A stretch of DNA of 64,000 nucleotides from positions 2,563,913 to 2,627,912 of the forward strand of contig PCDI01000003.1 of NCBI GenBank assembly GCA_002778195.1, written 5' to 3'. Numbering within the stretch: the stretch's first letter is position 1; every line of letters starts with the position of its first letter. This DNA comes from Raffaelea ambrosiae (lineage: Eukaryota; Ascomycota; Sordariomycetes; Ophiostomatales; Ophiostomataceae). Positions 42,086 through 52,997 of the stretch are shown here, piece by piece. A model generated the notes under the pieces. It was given only the letters and a program-made list of their open reading frames with translations. It searched no databases and had not been told where the DNA came from. A program made the position numbers and the translations under genes.

Positions 42086-43455
42086 ATGACTATCGTGATC
42101 CGCGCGGCACGTGTCCTGCCCAGCAGCAAGGCCGACCTCATCCAAGACGGCGCCGTCGTGGTGGAAGGCAGCCGCATTGCTGCCGTTGGTCCATGGGCCG
42201 ACTTGCAAGATCGGTATGGCACGGCTGCCACCATCAAGGAGCTGGGCGATGTGACAGTGATGCCCGGTCTTTTTGACTGCCACGTACGCTGACCATGCTC
42301 GAATACATCCATCACCAGAAACCTCCCCCTCTGACTTGTATCCCCCCCCCCTTCCCCCCTTTTCTCCAGATGCACCTCCAGCTCGATCCGGGCGGTGTTT
42401 CGACCAATGTCCACGTCAGCCAGTCGGACGACGACCTCCTCCCGCTCATGGCCAAGCACGCCGCCCGCCTCCTCGATGCCGGCGTCACCACCGCCCGCGA
42501 CCTCGGCTCCAACCGCATGAACGCCATTGTCATCCGCGACCGCATCGCCCGCGGCGAGATCCCGGGACCCCGCATCCAGTGCGCCAACGCCCCGCTGACC
42601 GTGCCCGGCGGCCACTGCGCCGCCATGGGCGGCGTCTGCGCGGGCGGCGTCGAGAGCGTCCGCGCCGAGGTCCGCAAGCGCGCCCACGAGGGCGCCGACA
42701 TCATCAAGGTCATGACCACCGGTGGCTTCATGACCGCCGGCTCGCACCCCAGCCAGGTGCGCTTCACCGCCGCCGAGATGGCCGCCATCCGCGACGAGGC
42801 CACCCGCCACGGGCTCCCCGTCACCACCCACGCGCTGGGCACCCAGGGCATCGCCATGGCCGCCGCCGCCCGCTTCGACAGCATCGAGCACTGCGCCTGG
42901 ATCGCGCCCGACGGCCAGGCCGTCTTCGACCCGGCCGTCGCCCGCACCCTCGTCGCCAACAACGTCGCCGTGTGTCCCACCATGAACACGGCTTGCATCG
43001 CCGCCTGCTACTTTTGTCCCTGGGACGAGCGCGCCGCCATTGTCGACAATCTGCGGCAGATGCACGCCGCCGGCGTGCGCTTTGTCGCTGGCACCGACGC
43101 CGGCATCGGCCTGTGCCGCTTCGAGCGCTACGCCGACGGCCTGTCCGTGTATGCCGACGCGGGTCTGTCGCCACGGGAGATCGTCGCCGCCGCCACCGAG
43201 TCCGCGGCCACGCTCTGTGGGCTGAGCCAGGAGACCGGACGGCTGGCGCCCGGGCTGGCGGCCGACATCGCCGCCTTTGCCGGGAACCCGCTCGAGGACA
43301 TCCAGGCGTATCTGGAGCCACGGTTCGTCATGGCCCTGGGGCGCGAGCACACGCTGACGCCGATTGCGCCGCTGGGCAACATCAAGGAGCAGGCCGATCT
43401 CACGTTCAAGTTGCTGCGCGAAGGAGCCAACCTCCCCGTAGCCGCCAAAGCCTAG
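42086..43455 (+). CDS. Metal-dependent amidohydrolase (imidazolonepropionase/prolidase-like)
   Basis: Two exons (42086-42283, 42370-43455) with an 86-bp phase-0 intron that splits the two metal-binding histidines: exon 1 ends FDCH (H66) and exon 2 starts MH (H68). The product has 427 residues. The amidohydrolase-1 layout continues with DLGSNR, DIIKVMTTGGFM (bridging Lys), TTHALGT, FDSIEHCAW and FVAGTDAGI (catalytic Asp), and the composite beta-sandwich closes with GRLAPGLAADIAAF. It hydrolyses a cyclic amide or dipeptide-like bond; the closest style is the Xaa-Pro/imidazolonepropionase-like group. Acceptor tract is C-rich. Confidence 0.88.
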
Positions 43456-44762
43456 CCAACAGCATAAATGAAACAAAAAAAGAAAATAAGTAAAACATGT
43501 TATTTGCGATTGTAGTCGTAGCCAATCCAGTATCTGCATTGACACCCAAATCCCGAAGAGGATCGCAGAAGACTTCTCAGAGGAAGGCTTTCCCGTTGTC
43601 TGCACCTGCTCCCACCCTTATCCGGCGCCTTAGAATCCCGGGAACAGACCAAACGTTTCCTTGAGATCCCTGTAGACGCCCTCACCCAACCCAGCCTCGA
43701 CATTCCAAGTGGCGTCGTCGCTGAGAAAGGCCCACTGCAGCAACTTGTTGTTGATGGTCGTGGGACCATTGTAGGACATACCATGGGGCTGGGTGTGGAA
43801 GGTGGGCGATGTGACGTCGATTGTATAGGGTGCTGGCAGGGGTTCCCTTGCGTAAAAGTTTATACTTGAAACTGAGTTTGCTAGACGTGTCCCATAATCC
43901 ACCAAGGTCGACGGCAGAGACGCGTGGTGCTGCTCTGGTGTTCCTGGTGGACGTGCCTGTAAAAGTCAGTATGTGTGTTCTGTGACTGGATAGAAAATCA
44001 TGCGTCGCTGACCAATTTCATGATAGATGCCAAAGCGGCAAATGAGAAGCAGGTCTTGGACAGACTCCAGCTTTAGAGAAAGGAGGTCGTCGTCAAAGTG
44101 TTGTATGGCTGCGAGGCGGTATCCATGTGATGTGGATGGAGGCCCCTGCGGTAAGCACGACGGAGGCAGTCATAAAATACAATACACTGTGGGCAGAAAA
44201 CATTTACGCGGTGCGGAAGCTCGCCCTCTGGACACTGGTGTGTGTTTAATGACCGGGAACATGAGAATGCATGCTTCACCACTCCTCGTGAAAGGGGACA
44301 CATTTTGGTCGGTTGTTGTTGCACTACAAGTGCCAGACCAACACTTTGAAGACTTGTGCCGAGCATAGACTGCCAGTATCTACCTTGGCTTTTATCTGGG
44401 GGCACAGTCGACAGGCCGGCAACCGTGTTACCTTGCGCTGCCTTGCGCTGGGCAGCGACTTCGTTCGCGGTGTGGTGGTGAGAACACAGGACGGCAAGTT
44501 GTGTATTATCCCAGATTGAACTTGTACGGCTCTGTCGACGGAAGAGACAGTCGACAGCACACCCAGCACTCCAAAAATGCAAAATCTTGCTAGCGAGGAC
44601 GTCATTACCGTTTCCCCGAATGTCAAGTGGATGGCATGGAAGTGGGTTCGGACTGGGGCCGACGAGACCAGCGACAGGCCCACGTGCCGTATCCTGTGAT
44701 TGTATTAATAAACACTCAAGACTCGTCCGAATTGCCTTTTGTGTTGTAACTAGCACGACCTC
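43456..44762. other. Intergenic; possible decayed minus-strand gene
   Basis: On the minus strand GYRLAAIQHFDDDLLSLKLESV and DLLLICRFGIYHEIG (about 44020-44130), then a GTCAG..CTGAC..ACAG intron-like gap (about 43957-44009), then a 90-codon frame ending at 43630 (LVDYGTRLANSVSSINFY, WAFLSDDATWNVEAG). The first part recalls the middle-homology region of Zn2Cys6 regulators; the second I do not recognise. No start or DNA-binding domain is found. Probably a relic. Confidence 0.3.
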
Positions 44763-47280
44763 TCAATTCATCCATCCCGCCTGTCCTTGCGAAGCCGCCG
44801 TCATGGACATGAAAATGTCTCCCAGGATTGGGTCATAGTAGTTGTTCATGTCTCCCCATGGCATGCCCTCCTGCATCCCCACCAGCTCTTGGCCGGCCCC
44901 AAAGCCGGCGGTCGCTACAGGAGGCATGGCAGCGGTCGATCTTTCGTCTGTGCGGCCTCCTGACGACGACGACAAGTGGGCGTGCTCCTCCTCTTGCTTG
45001 GCCTCTTCCGGTGCCTCCTCTGTCAACGTGTCGAGCAGAGTGTGGCGCAGGGGCATGTAGCGCCGCTTGTTGCCGCCATGGCCCGAGGGTCTGCTGTGCA
45101 GACACCGCTCCATAGCGGCGGGATCGCCATGCTCCAGTACATCAACCAGCGACTGCGTGTCGCGCATATGTGCCGCCTGCGAGGCCGAAAGTCTGGTGGC
45201 CGTGCTTTTGTTCTGGTGCAAGAGGCTCAGCGCCGAGCCCAACTTCTCCGCCAAATCCGCGGGCGACGGCCGCCGTCTGCCGTCACGATCCGGGGCCGCC
45301 CCATGGCCCACACTGGAAACCAGCCGGCCACGCAGCCGGAGGAGAATCTCCGCCATGTGGTACCAATAAATGCCAAAGAAGTTGTACGACACGTTGGCAG
45401 GGAAGCCCAGCCGGGCCGCGTTGTCCCACAGATCGCACATGCCCACGGCGGCGTCCAGACAGGCGTTCTGGCAGGTGGCCACATAGTCGGGGCCGCTGTT
45501 CTGAAGCGTCGCTGGGTCCAGGGCCTCGCGCAGCCCCGGGACTGCGTGCCGGTACAGGTCGCAGTGGCAGATCAGGAAGAGCGTGTGCAGGCTGAGAAAC
45601 CAGTTGGCCTCGGGCGAGTGGGCCATGAGGACCATGTTTTGCGGCGTGTTGCGCAGATGGGCCGGCAGTGCCGACGCAAAGACATCGAGGCCCTGTCGGA
45701 GTGCGTCCAGCTCGTGTCTGGTGGTTTCTGGGTTGGTGCTCTGAAAGCAGATGCGTTTGGTGAACCTGTTTGTTGTCAATGTTTTTGGTTTGGGGGCGAG
45801 GGGGCGGGGGTTCTCCTCGACTGCCACGTCCGACTTACCGAAGTATATCGTGCCGATTGCCCAGAAGACGGAGGCAGTATGCCAGCATGTCCATGCCATG
45901 GCTGTCATCAGCGTCACCACTGGCCGGCAGCTTGCTCTCCAGGAAGGCGACCTGCGAAGGGATGCCGCGTTGGAAGCTGCGGTCGCTGCAGGGGAGCCGG
46001 ATGTGCATCTTCTCTGCCGGACACACGGCCAGGTCGTCGATGCCACCGCAGAAGAGGCGATCCAGGCTGTATATGGCCCACACAGCCCGTCGGCTGGTTT
46101 CCTGGGTGGTCGGATCGACCGCGCTGTTCTCGTGGTTCAGAGCCAGCGTAAAGGCGAAGCGCGCGGCCAGTGCGGTGAGGTTCCACATCTCGAGGAGGGC
46201 GCCGGTGTGGAAGTAGTACCGCAGCAGGAGGACCATGGTCTGCACGAGAGCCAGCGAAGGCCGCAGCCCGAAATGGTGCAACAGGACATCGTGCCATACC
46301 TCGTCCATCCACGCACGGGCATCCGACAGGGGGTCTTCTCTGCGGCCCCGTTCAGAGCCATGTCGAGAGCTGGCATGGAGGCCCGATGCCGCTATGCTCT
46401 TGAGGAGAAGGGGGTGGAGCCGACCGCTGTTCCAGTCGGACAGCACCAGGGACTTGAGCAGGAAGGGGAAGTCGGGCCACAAGGCCGGCTCGTCAAAGTA
46501 GATGTCGACGTAGCGGCGGACGGCCGTTTTGTCCAGCTGCCCGAAACGAAGACCGGTCCACCTCCTGCCAAGACCTGTCTCTGGTGGTGTGGGCGTATTT
46601 TCAGCCACGGCCAAGGGACTGCTGTTGCTGGTATGAGCCTCGTGGCTCAGACCCGCGGTCCATGGGGTGGAGTGGGTGTTGGGACCATTCGGTGATGCCG
46701 TTGGCGACGCAGAGGGCGGCCTGCTCTGCCCATTGCCAGCTGACGGCACTGTTGTCCCCAGACCTCCGACTGGCTCACTGCTGCTATCCAATGCCCATGC
46801 ACAGACGAGACCCCGGGATCGGCAGCGCACGCAGGGGCTGCCCCCCGAGCACTTCACTTTGACCTGTCGGCAGACAGAGCATGCCTGGCGGGCGCGTTGT
46901 CTCTTCAGCCCAGCTTCGGTGTAATCGTGTGTTTCTGCGGCAGTGTCTCGGTCCGGCTGGGCACGGAACGTGGAAAACAGACCACCGGCCGACTCTGGGG
47001 TGCCATGGGGTCTTGCTTGTGCCTTCTTCTTAGCCGGCCTGTCTACTGTCGACGTGGTGTCCACTGACGAGCCGCTGTAGGAGCAGGAAATGGAGAGCCG
47101 CGCGCAGGGGCCACAGCGGACGGCATGTCGATCGCACTTGACTTTGCGCGCTCGGCACTGTCTGCAAGCCGGCATTGGTGCTGGCCTGGTCATTGGATCG
47201 GTCGATGCCCCCTTCTCAAGCTCAACATCAGCCTCAACTTCCGCAGTACAGCCTCCCGCTGGGTCGTTTCCGGCAAGCAT
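44763..47280 (-). CDS. Transcription factor with two Zn2Cys6 clusters
   Basis: Two exons (45839-47280, 44763-45765) and a 73-bp intron give 814 residues. Uniquely, two complete binuclear zinc clusters are present in one exon: C39-x2-C-x6-C-x6-C-x2-C-x6-C66, and C134-x2-C-x6-C-x5-C-x2-C-x6-C160, each with a basic run (RARKVK, RQVKVK). A Ser/Pro/Thr-rich linker leads to the fungal-specific transcription-factor domain (RYVDIYFDEPALWPDFPFLL, WAIYSLDRLFCGGIDDLAV, NFFGIYWYHMAEILLRL) and a Ser/acidic C-terminus that may activate. It lies head-to-tail with a sugar transporter that it may regulate. Confidence 0.88.
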
Positions 47281-47826
47281 TGTCCCGTTCGCTTCGGGGT
47301 CCGAGGTCCGGAAAAGTGTAGCAGAAGGTTCTCCTCATAGTGTTCACCCCATTCTAACAGCCAATGGGAAGGCCTTGCAATAGGAGCGGACGCTGGTCTC
47401 ATTGCTTCATGGCTTGGGGGAATGACGTGCTTGCTTAGTCACGGCTTAAAATGGGGTATCTGCAGTTTAACGACTAACATCTTCTCCACGCGATGCAAAC
47501 CCCATTGATAACTGAGACCGAAAAAAACACTGAGAATTCTCAAGGTTGTATGTGATGTGGCCTCTAGTTCTATGCTTCACTTTCTCTGAATTCTCTCCTA
47601 ATGTCGTAATCTTCATCACGCATTTTTAACTTTTGTTTCTGTTCTACTTGTGTTCAATCGTTACTTTTGAGATCATTTTTTGACTTTTTCAAGGTAAATT
47701 TACAACAAATTAAAGGAGTCTCAATTGCATTGCATTTTGCCCTTTTTTCATTAGGTCCGTGCTTATTTTGAGTCAAGGTAATTGCTGAACATTCTGGTTT
47801 CTATCAATGCCTTTGTTCTGCTCTCG
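47281..47826. other. Promoter of the dual-zinc regulator; no gene seen
   Basis: AT-rich intergenic sequence between the regulator start and the stop of the upstream sugar transporter. No frame of note. Confidence 0.6.
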
Positions 47827-49692
47827 CTACAACTTTTCTGGCTGATTTACAATCGAGTTCTTTTCCACGTCACCCATCTTCTCTGCCTTGGAAGATTCGC
47901 TCGACAGCACCGACTCAGCAGGAATTTTTCCAAAGTCGCGCAGCCGTGTGCCCGTCTGGAAGAGGTAGTCCAACTGCTCGAGAGTTTTGCCCTTGCACTC
48001 GGGGACGCAGAAATAGGTAAAGACCAGCGACAGGATGACGAAAGCACCGAAAATATAGCCGACCTTGCTGCTGAGATTGGCATAATCGGCAAAGACCATG
48101 TATGGGACGGAGAAGTTGACAACGAAACTGAAACTGTTAGTAAAGAGTCAAGACAAGAAAAGGAAGAGAGCTTAAAAGAGGGGAAAAAAAGACAAAATTG
48201 GGCTGGGGCCATACTTGAAAATAACGTTAACGATGAAACCGGCCCGGATGGTCAGATCTCGAAGACGCAGGGCAGGCACTTCTGTCGCCACCACATACAC
48301 CAAAGGCCCCCAGCCTAAGCTGAAGCCGACGCCGTCCACGGTCAGCATGGCCATGATGGCCCTTTTGCTAGGTTTTGACAGAGTTTTCTGTGTGCCAACG
48401 CTGGCCATGGTCAAGAGGGCAGCCAGCATAATGACACCCGAGGTCATTAGGCTCTTCCTGATTGGGTTGTTAGTGGCCACCCAGGATGAAGAAAAGAGAG
48501 AAATGTTGAAGGACAAAAAAAAAAGAAAAAAGAGACATACCGCCGCCCAAATCGATCAGACGAAAGGAGAGTCAAAACCATTATGCCAAAGGAAATGCAC
48601 GAGTTCATGAGACTGAAGAGGACCGGGTTGAACGTGTTGAGGGACTTGACGTAGATGGCGCCATATTGCGAGGCAAAGGCCTGGCCCGTCACCTGCTGGA
48701 AGAAGTTGATGCCAAGGACGATCAGCGTGCGCCGCCGGTTCTGGCCCTGGAACAACTCGACAAAGCGGCCCTGTTCGGGCTCCTCCTCCAGCTGGTGCTG
48801 CAGCTCGCGAAATTCGCGGTCGATCTCGTCGGCGGTGAAGGCGCCCTGCCGGAGCCGTGTGAGGCTGGCGCGGGCCTCGTCGACATGGTTCTTCTGCAGC
48901 AGCCAGCGCGGCGACTCGGGCACAAACCAGATGCCGGCGATGATGATGGACGGCACAATGTAGAAGAGGCCGAGGGGGATGCGCCACGCGCGGTCGTCGG
49001 TGAAGGCTCGGCTGGTGCCGTAGCAGGTGGCGTTGATGATGAGGCCGCCGATGGTCAGGCTGAGCTGGTAGGTGCCGACGATGAAGCCGCGGACCGGGGC
49101 CGGGACTAGGGAGAGAAGGAGGTTAGTGATGGTTTGGGGCAGAAGAGCAGCAGGAAGAAAGAAAGAAGGAATCGCATGCATGGGGCATACCAATCTCGGA
49201 CTGAAACGCCGGCACGACAGACAGCTCCATGCCAATGTAAAAATAGTTGAGGATGCGGGCGGCCATGATCTGGGATTTCGTGTTGGAGGTGACGGCGACC
49301 GTGGCGGAGATCAGGGCATAGCAGCTCATAGAGAACATGCACCACCGGCGCCCGAAGCGTGACGAGATGTAGCTGCCAAACAGGACGCCTAGGCGGGTTA
49401 GCTTGGGGGTGCGCATATTGGCTAGGGCCATGCGCATACCAAATCCAAAGGTGATGTAGTTCAGACTGCTAAACAACGACAGCCACGCGCTCGGAATCGA
49501 GTATGTCTTCGTATCCGCGTTGTATCTTCCAAACTTCTTGGTAAACGGAGTCATGGACTGCGTGGTGGCAAAGGCCTGGTTGTCGAAGCCATAGTTGAAC
49601 GAGGAGAAGGCCACCAGACAGACGGACAAGAACAGCTGCCGGTTGAAGTAGCGAGACTGCCCCAGCAGCTTGCTCACAGGTGCGATGCCCAT
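47827..49692 (-). CDS. MFS sugar transporter (maltose/hexose-type)
   Basis: Five exons (49440-49692, 49191-49388, 48541-49105, 48215-48457, 47827-48133) give 521 residues with 12 predicted helices. Sugar-porter signatures include GSYISSRFGRRW after helix 2, VPAPVRGFIVGTYQL in helix 4, PESPRWLLQKNHVDEA before the central loop, FFQQVTGQAFASQYG in helix 7, GPLVYVVATEVPALRLRDLT and the PECKGKTLEQLD end of helix 12. The start is the ATG after a TATA box on the minus strand (about 49810). Divergent from a sulfatase and adjacent to the dual-zinc regulator, so import of a sulfated-glycan breakdown product is plausible. Confidence 0.9.
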
Positions 49693-50206
49693 GGTGACGA
49701 TCGGAAAAAAAAAAAAAAACACAAGACGGTTCGTCGTGCGGGAGATCAGCGGTTTGAGACGTAGCCAAGGTTGACGGGGGGCGGTACCGACAGCATGGGA
49801 AGGCAGCCGTTTTATAAGTGGTAGGGCCACCCCATCTCACAACTAATGGCCATTGCGTGTCGCTCACCATTCAGGGGGCTTTGGACACGGCTCTCTGTTC
49901 GAAAACGTGACAGCTCTGGCGTTACCCGCCATTACGTGTTAGTGAGGCCCGTTTCCGGGCCGAAAACAGACTAGACGAAACGAGATCCGAGTCGGATTTT
50001 CCTAATGTGGACAACGTCGGCCAAGCACGCAATTATAGCCTACTATTTTTCATCCCGCGACGTACAGCGAGTTCCGAAGCAGGTCGCTCGACGAGACCAG
50101 GATTGGGGTTTTGCTGTGTATACTAGCGAGTACGGCTTTCGAGAGAACGTCGTGTATGCACCATATACCGATACCCAGGTGTCTCGCAAAAAGTCCCCCC
50201 CCAGAA
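49693..50206. promoter_or_regulatory. Divergent promoter shared by sugar transporter and sulfatase
   Basis: 514 bp between two divergent start codons. A TATA box for the transporter is visible as TTTTATAAG near 49810. No coding sequence. The arrangement allows joint regulation. Confidence 0.5.
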
Positions 50207-51865
50207 ATGGCGTCCTACAAAGAACCCCCCAAGCCGATTCCCTTCAAAGCCGACTCGAAAAATGGCGGCGAGCGGCCCAACCTCATCATCTTCATGCCCG
50301 ACCAGCTGCGGTACGACGCGCTGGGCTGCACGCAGGCCAGCGCCGGCACGGGGCCCACGCCGTCGCCGATCCGGACGCCCAACATCGACGCGTTCCGCGC
50401 GCGGGGCACGCTCTTCACCGAGTGCTACGTGCAGGCGTCGGTGTGCTCGCAGTCGCGCTGCAGCATGTTCACGGGCACGTACCCGCACGTCAGCGGCCAC
50501 CGCAGCCTCGAGAACCTCATCAAGCCGTGGGAGCCCAACGTGTTCCGCAGCCTCAAGGAGAGCGGCTACCACGTCGCCTGCCTGGCCCCGCGCGGCGACA
50601 CCTTTGCGCCCACGGTCACCGAGATGAGCCTCGACGAGTACGGCTTCCTCGAGACGCCCGACTGCGTGCCCGGCTTCGTGGGAGGAGGAGACAAAGCCAA
50701 GGCGGCTGCCCCACGGGCGCGTGACAACGACGACGACCACGACGACGACGACGACCGCGACATCTGGGGCCGTCTGTTCTACAAGGGCGTGCGCACGGCG
50801 GAGCAGGCCTCCGACTACGACGACGCCACCGTGCGGTCGGCGCTGACGTGGCTCACGTGCCCGCCGGCCGACAAGCCGTGGGTGCTCTTCATGCCGCTCA
50901 TCTTCCCGCACTGCCCCTTCCAGGTGGAGGAGCCGTACTTTTCCCAGTACGACCGCAGCGCCGTCGGCAGCGTGGTGTCGACGCCGGGGGCCAAGACCGG
51001 CTACGAGCCGCGCTACATGGAGACGATCCGGGCGCGCTACGGCACGGGGCGGGCGACGGACGCCATGTGGCGCGAGGTGCGGGCGACGTACTACGGCATG
51101 ATTGCGCGGCTGGACGCGCAGTTTGGCCGCCTGGTGCAGGCCGTCGACGACCTCGGCCTCTGGCAGGACACCATCACCATGTTCTTCACGGACCACGGCG
51201 AGTACCTGGGCGACCACGGCCTCATCGAGAAGTGGCCGTCCGGCCTGTCCGCGACGCTGGTGCGCGAGCCGCTGATCATGGCCGGCGCCGGGCTGCCGGC
51301 CGGCCGCACGGTGACGGCCATGACGGAGATGGTCGACCTCGTGCCGACGACGCTGGAGCTGGCCGGCATCGGCGAGCACTTTCCGCACAACGGCCAGTCG
51401 TGGGTGCCCCTTCTCGTGGGCGACGATGCCCACCCCGTCGCGCACAAGCGGTTTGCCTTCTCCGAGGGCGGCTTCCTGACCTCCGAGGAGCCGCTGCTGG
51501 AACAGGCGCCCTACCCCTACGACATCAAGGCCGGGCTGCAGCACGAGGACACCACGCTCGTGGGCAAGGCCATCTCGCTGCGCAGCCACCAGTGGACGTA
51601 CGTGTACCGCTTGTACGAGCCGGCCGAGCTGTACGCCCGCGCCGCGGACCCCCACGAGATGCACAACCTCGCCGGGCTGCCCGCCCACGCGGCGCTGGTG
51701 GCCGAGCTGGAGCGCGAGGTGTTCCGCTGGCTGATGGCGTCCAGCGACGTGCTTCCGTGGACGCGGGACCCGCGCTGGCCCGCGATCGACCTGCCGTCGC
51801 CGCGGGAGCAGATCGAGGAGCGGCTGCGGCGGGCCGGCCAGGACTGGGAGTTTATCTGCAGGTGA
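50207..51865 (+). CDS. Sulfatase (arylsulfatase/choline-sulfatase-like)
   Basis: Single exon, 552 residues. N-terminal PNLIIFMPDQLRYDALG supplies the first metal ligands. The active-site signature is C80-S-Q-S-R84 in VCSQSRCSMFTGTYPH: the Cys should be converted to formylglycine; the usual consensus is C-x-P-S-R, so Pro is replaced by Gln. FFTDHGEYLGDHGLIEKW gives the second Asp/His pair and the Lys. No signal peptide is apparent, suggesting a cytosolic enzyme as for choline sulfatases. An Asp-rich insert (residues 174-186) is encoded by GAC repeats. It releases sulfate from a small ester or sugar. An in-frame upstream ATG at 50111 is less likely. Confidence 0.88.
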   Translation: MASYKEPPKPIPFKADSKNGGERPNLIIFMPDQLRYDALGCTQASAGTGPTPSPIRTPNIDAFRARGTLFTECYVQASVCSQSRCSMFTGTYPHVSGHRSLENLIKPWEPNVFRSLKESGYHVACLAPRGDTFAPTVTEMSLDEYGFLETPDCVPGFVGGGDKAKAAAPRARDNDDDHDDDDDRDIWGRLFYKGVRTAEQASDYDDATVRSALTWLTCPPADKPWVLFMPLIFPHCPFQVEEPYFSQYDRSAVGSVVSTPGAKTGYEPRYMETIRARYGTGRATDAMWREVRATYYGMIARLDAQFGRLVQAVDDLGLWQDTITMFFTDHGEYLGDHGLIEKWPSGLSATLVREPLIMAGAGLPAGRTVTAMTEMVDLVPTTLELAGIGEHFPHNGQSWVPLLVGDDAHPVAHKRFAFSEGGFLTSEEPLLEQAPYPYDIKAGLQHEDTTLVGKAISLRSHQWTYVYRLYEPAELYARAADPHEMHNLAGLPAHAALVAELEREVFRWLMASSDVLPWTRDPRWPAIDLPSPREQIEERLRRAGQDWEFICR

Positions 51866-52997
51866 TGTCGCGTTTGCAGCGTGTATACAACGAAATACAT
51901 TATACTACACCCTAGCCAGGGCAGGAAGCAACAAAAACACACGCCTAACGCAAGCTTGCTCAAAATCCCCCAGGAATGCGATGTTTTGTTGTGATGCCAT
52001 GTGTTCTGCATTCCCAGTTTCAGAAGCAGAAAAAAATTCCCCAACGGACACGCCAAGAGAGTCTGGCGCGAAGGCGATCGTTGCCTCTAGCAGAAGAGCG
52101 CGGATCACGGTCACATATGAGCGTTTTCGTGCCCGGTCAAGTCGACCTCCGGTGCCGTATTTTCGGAGCCCGGCTTGACCCGGATGAGCCGTATGCGGCG
52201 GCCTTGCAACTGCGGTCCGTATTCAAAAGCTCGAGACACCATGCTTGATGATGGGTGCAGAGTTCTGTTGACGTGTCATCAGAGAAAAATCAAAGTAAAA
52301 CGTTGGATGCGAGGTGGAAGATGAAGAGCCTCTCCTGCCCTTTGTTAGGCGAAATCGTGTCTGACCAATTGTTCACGCTGGAGTGGCAGGCATTCAGCCT
52401 TGTGATGGGCTTGGCCTAGAAGAAGGACCCCTCTGTGCTACCGGGAGGAAGCCGAACCTACGAAATGCAAGCCACTTTCCATGCAACAGCAGTCAGTCTC
52501 TGGAATAGAGCCCTTCGCCCGGTCCGCTGTATCGTCACTCCACAGTCGGGCACTAAACAATGGAACACAGAAAACTCGTACCATCATGGCTGGGACCAAA
52601 AGGGGTTTCTTTGCTTTTTCTTTTTCAAAAATACATGGACATACCACTGCCAACTCTGACAAACCTTACGGGAAATCCTCGAACTGTCCACGGACACTCG
52701 AGGGCAAAGGGAGATACATTCAGCGAGAATTTGATTGAGCCGCATCTACTCCAACCGCCGTTCTATACAGCCGGTGCGTTTCATCTGGTTTGCCCGTGAA
52801 AGGCCGGCGAAACAAAACCGAACGAGAGCCTGTCCTGGCCAACGAACAACGACGACAGACTCGAACTCGTACAACAGCAAATCAGAAAAAGACCGTACCA
52901 ACACAAGCAGGCAACGCCCACGTCATAGCTGTCCCTGCAGCAGAACCACCTTCCAACAACGGTGCAGCTCTCCTTGTGTGTGCGGCTGTCTCTATCC
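51866..52997. other. Intergenic, no gene seen
   Basis: About 1.1 kb between the ends of the sulfatase and the decarboxylase gene. Short frames only; nothing recognised. Confidence 0.6.
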
